A stretch of 50,025 nucleotides of DNA from Mucilaginibacter sp. UBA5151 (GTDB lineage: Bacteria > Bacteroidota > Bacteroidia > Sphingobacteriales > Sphingobacteriaceae), in the NCBI GenBank assembly GCA_002413785.1, contig DHXR01000012.1:1-50025 (forward strand), written 5' to 3'. Below, piece after piece: positions 49,992 through 50,025 of this stretch; the stretch's first letter is position 1; every line of letters starts with the position of its first letter. Under the pieces are notes generated by a model that did no database searches, had not been told where the DNA came from, and was given only the letters and a program-made list of their open reading frames with translations. The position numbers and the translations under genes are program-made.

Positions 49992-50025
49992 ATGAGCATA
50001 ACAGGCCAAAACCTGGTTCAGGAGC
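49992..50025 (+). CDS. Start of a gene cut by the right edge
   Basis: Only 11 codons (MSITGQNLVQE) are visible after a good promoter. They are too few to identify the product. Confidence 0.5.
   Translation, partial: MSITGQNLVQE

Noticed and set aside
1..50025. tRNA or rRNA genes
   Set aside because: I found no cloverleaf with the GTTCRA loop and no rRNA-like conserved block; a structured search could find one I missed.

Overview
The window looks like a chromosomal segment of a Bacteroidota bacterium, most likely family Sphingobacteriaceae (Mucilaginibacter/Pedobacter-like). The grounds are gene content (GH20, GH30-like and GH13 secreted glycosidases, TonB-dependent receptor, DUF6600, DUF2007, DUF2027-Smr, YtxH and YhcG proteins), Bacteroidetes-type -7 promoter elements (TAnnTTTG) placed close to start codons, weak Shine-Dalgarno sequences, and spacers full of word-like inverted repeats. 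I see no rRNA, tRNA, CRISPR array or intact insertion sequence. The genus is an inference.

Layout. 1-3.3 kb: a left-edge DUF6600 exported protein, a 2OG-Fe(II) oxygenase, and a membrane sensor with HAMP and PAS but no kinase domain. 3.4-10.0 kb: an accessory island. It holds four 42-bp hairpin repeats, a toxin-antitoxin locus with a decapitated RelE-type toxin, then a very AT-rich, tightly packed minus-strand operon of four genes: DNA cytosine-5 methyltransferase, HD-domain hydrolase, AAA-type ATPase and a duplicated Rossmann-like protein. An orphan HicB-type antitoxin with its own operator diverges from it. This operon is the best candidate for an undescribed or little-described conflict/defence system. 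10.0-24.5 kb: mostly housekeeping and envelope genes (twin-arginine subunit plus GMC oxidoreductase, NTF2-like protein, cysS, TonB receptor, lysC, lysA, rpiA), mixed with gene remnants (BRO-N, SDR) and a pair of 130-bp repeats. 24.5-36.4 kb: DUF2027-Smr protein, M1 metallopeptidase, YtxH protein, cold-shock protein, HAD phosphatase, NahK-like kinase, creatininase-family amidase, a collapsed polysaccharide deacetylase, a dual-specificity phosphatase, an acyltransferase and a glycosyltransferase. 36.5-50 kb: three secreted glycosidases (the amylase with LacI-type palindromes upstream), a YhcG-type nuclease, cutC, a glycosylasparaginase, a DUF2007 protein, a WYL-regulator remnant, dihydroorotase and the first codons of a right-edge gene.

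How it works together. Lysine biosynthesis is represented by neighbouring lysC and lysA. Amino-sugar turnover may link the GH20 hexosaminidase, the NahK-like kinase and the glycosylasparaginase, but they are not in one operon. In the island, the methyltransferase could mark self DNA while the ATPase, HD enzyme and Rossmann protein sense and respond to invading DNA. That assignment rests on gene linkage and motifs alone.

Intergenic DNA is remarkable. At least eight spacers share one architecture, a cluster of short imperfect words followed by its own inverted copy, although the words differ between spacers. Two such word types have been inserted in frame into lysA, and another appears to supply the start region of the GH20 gene.
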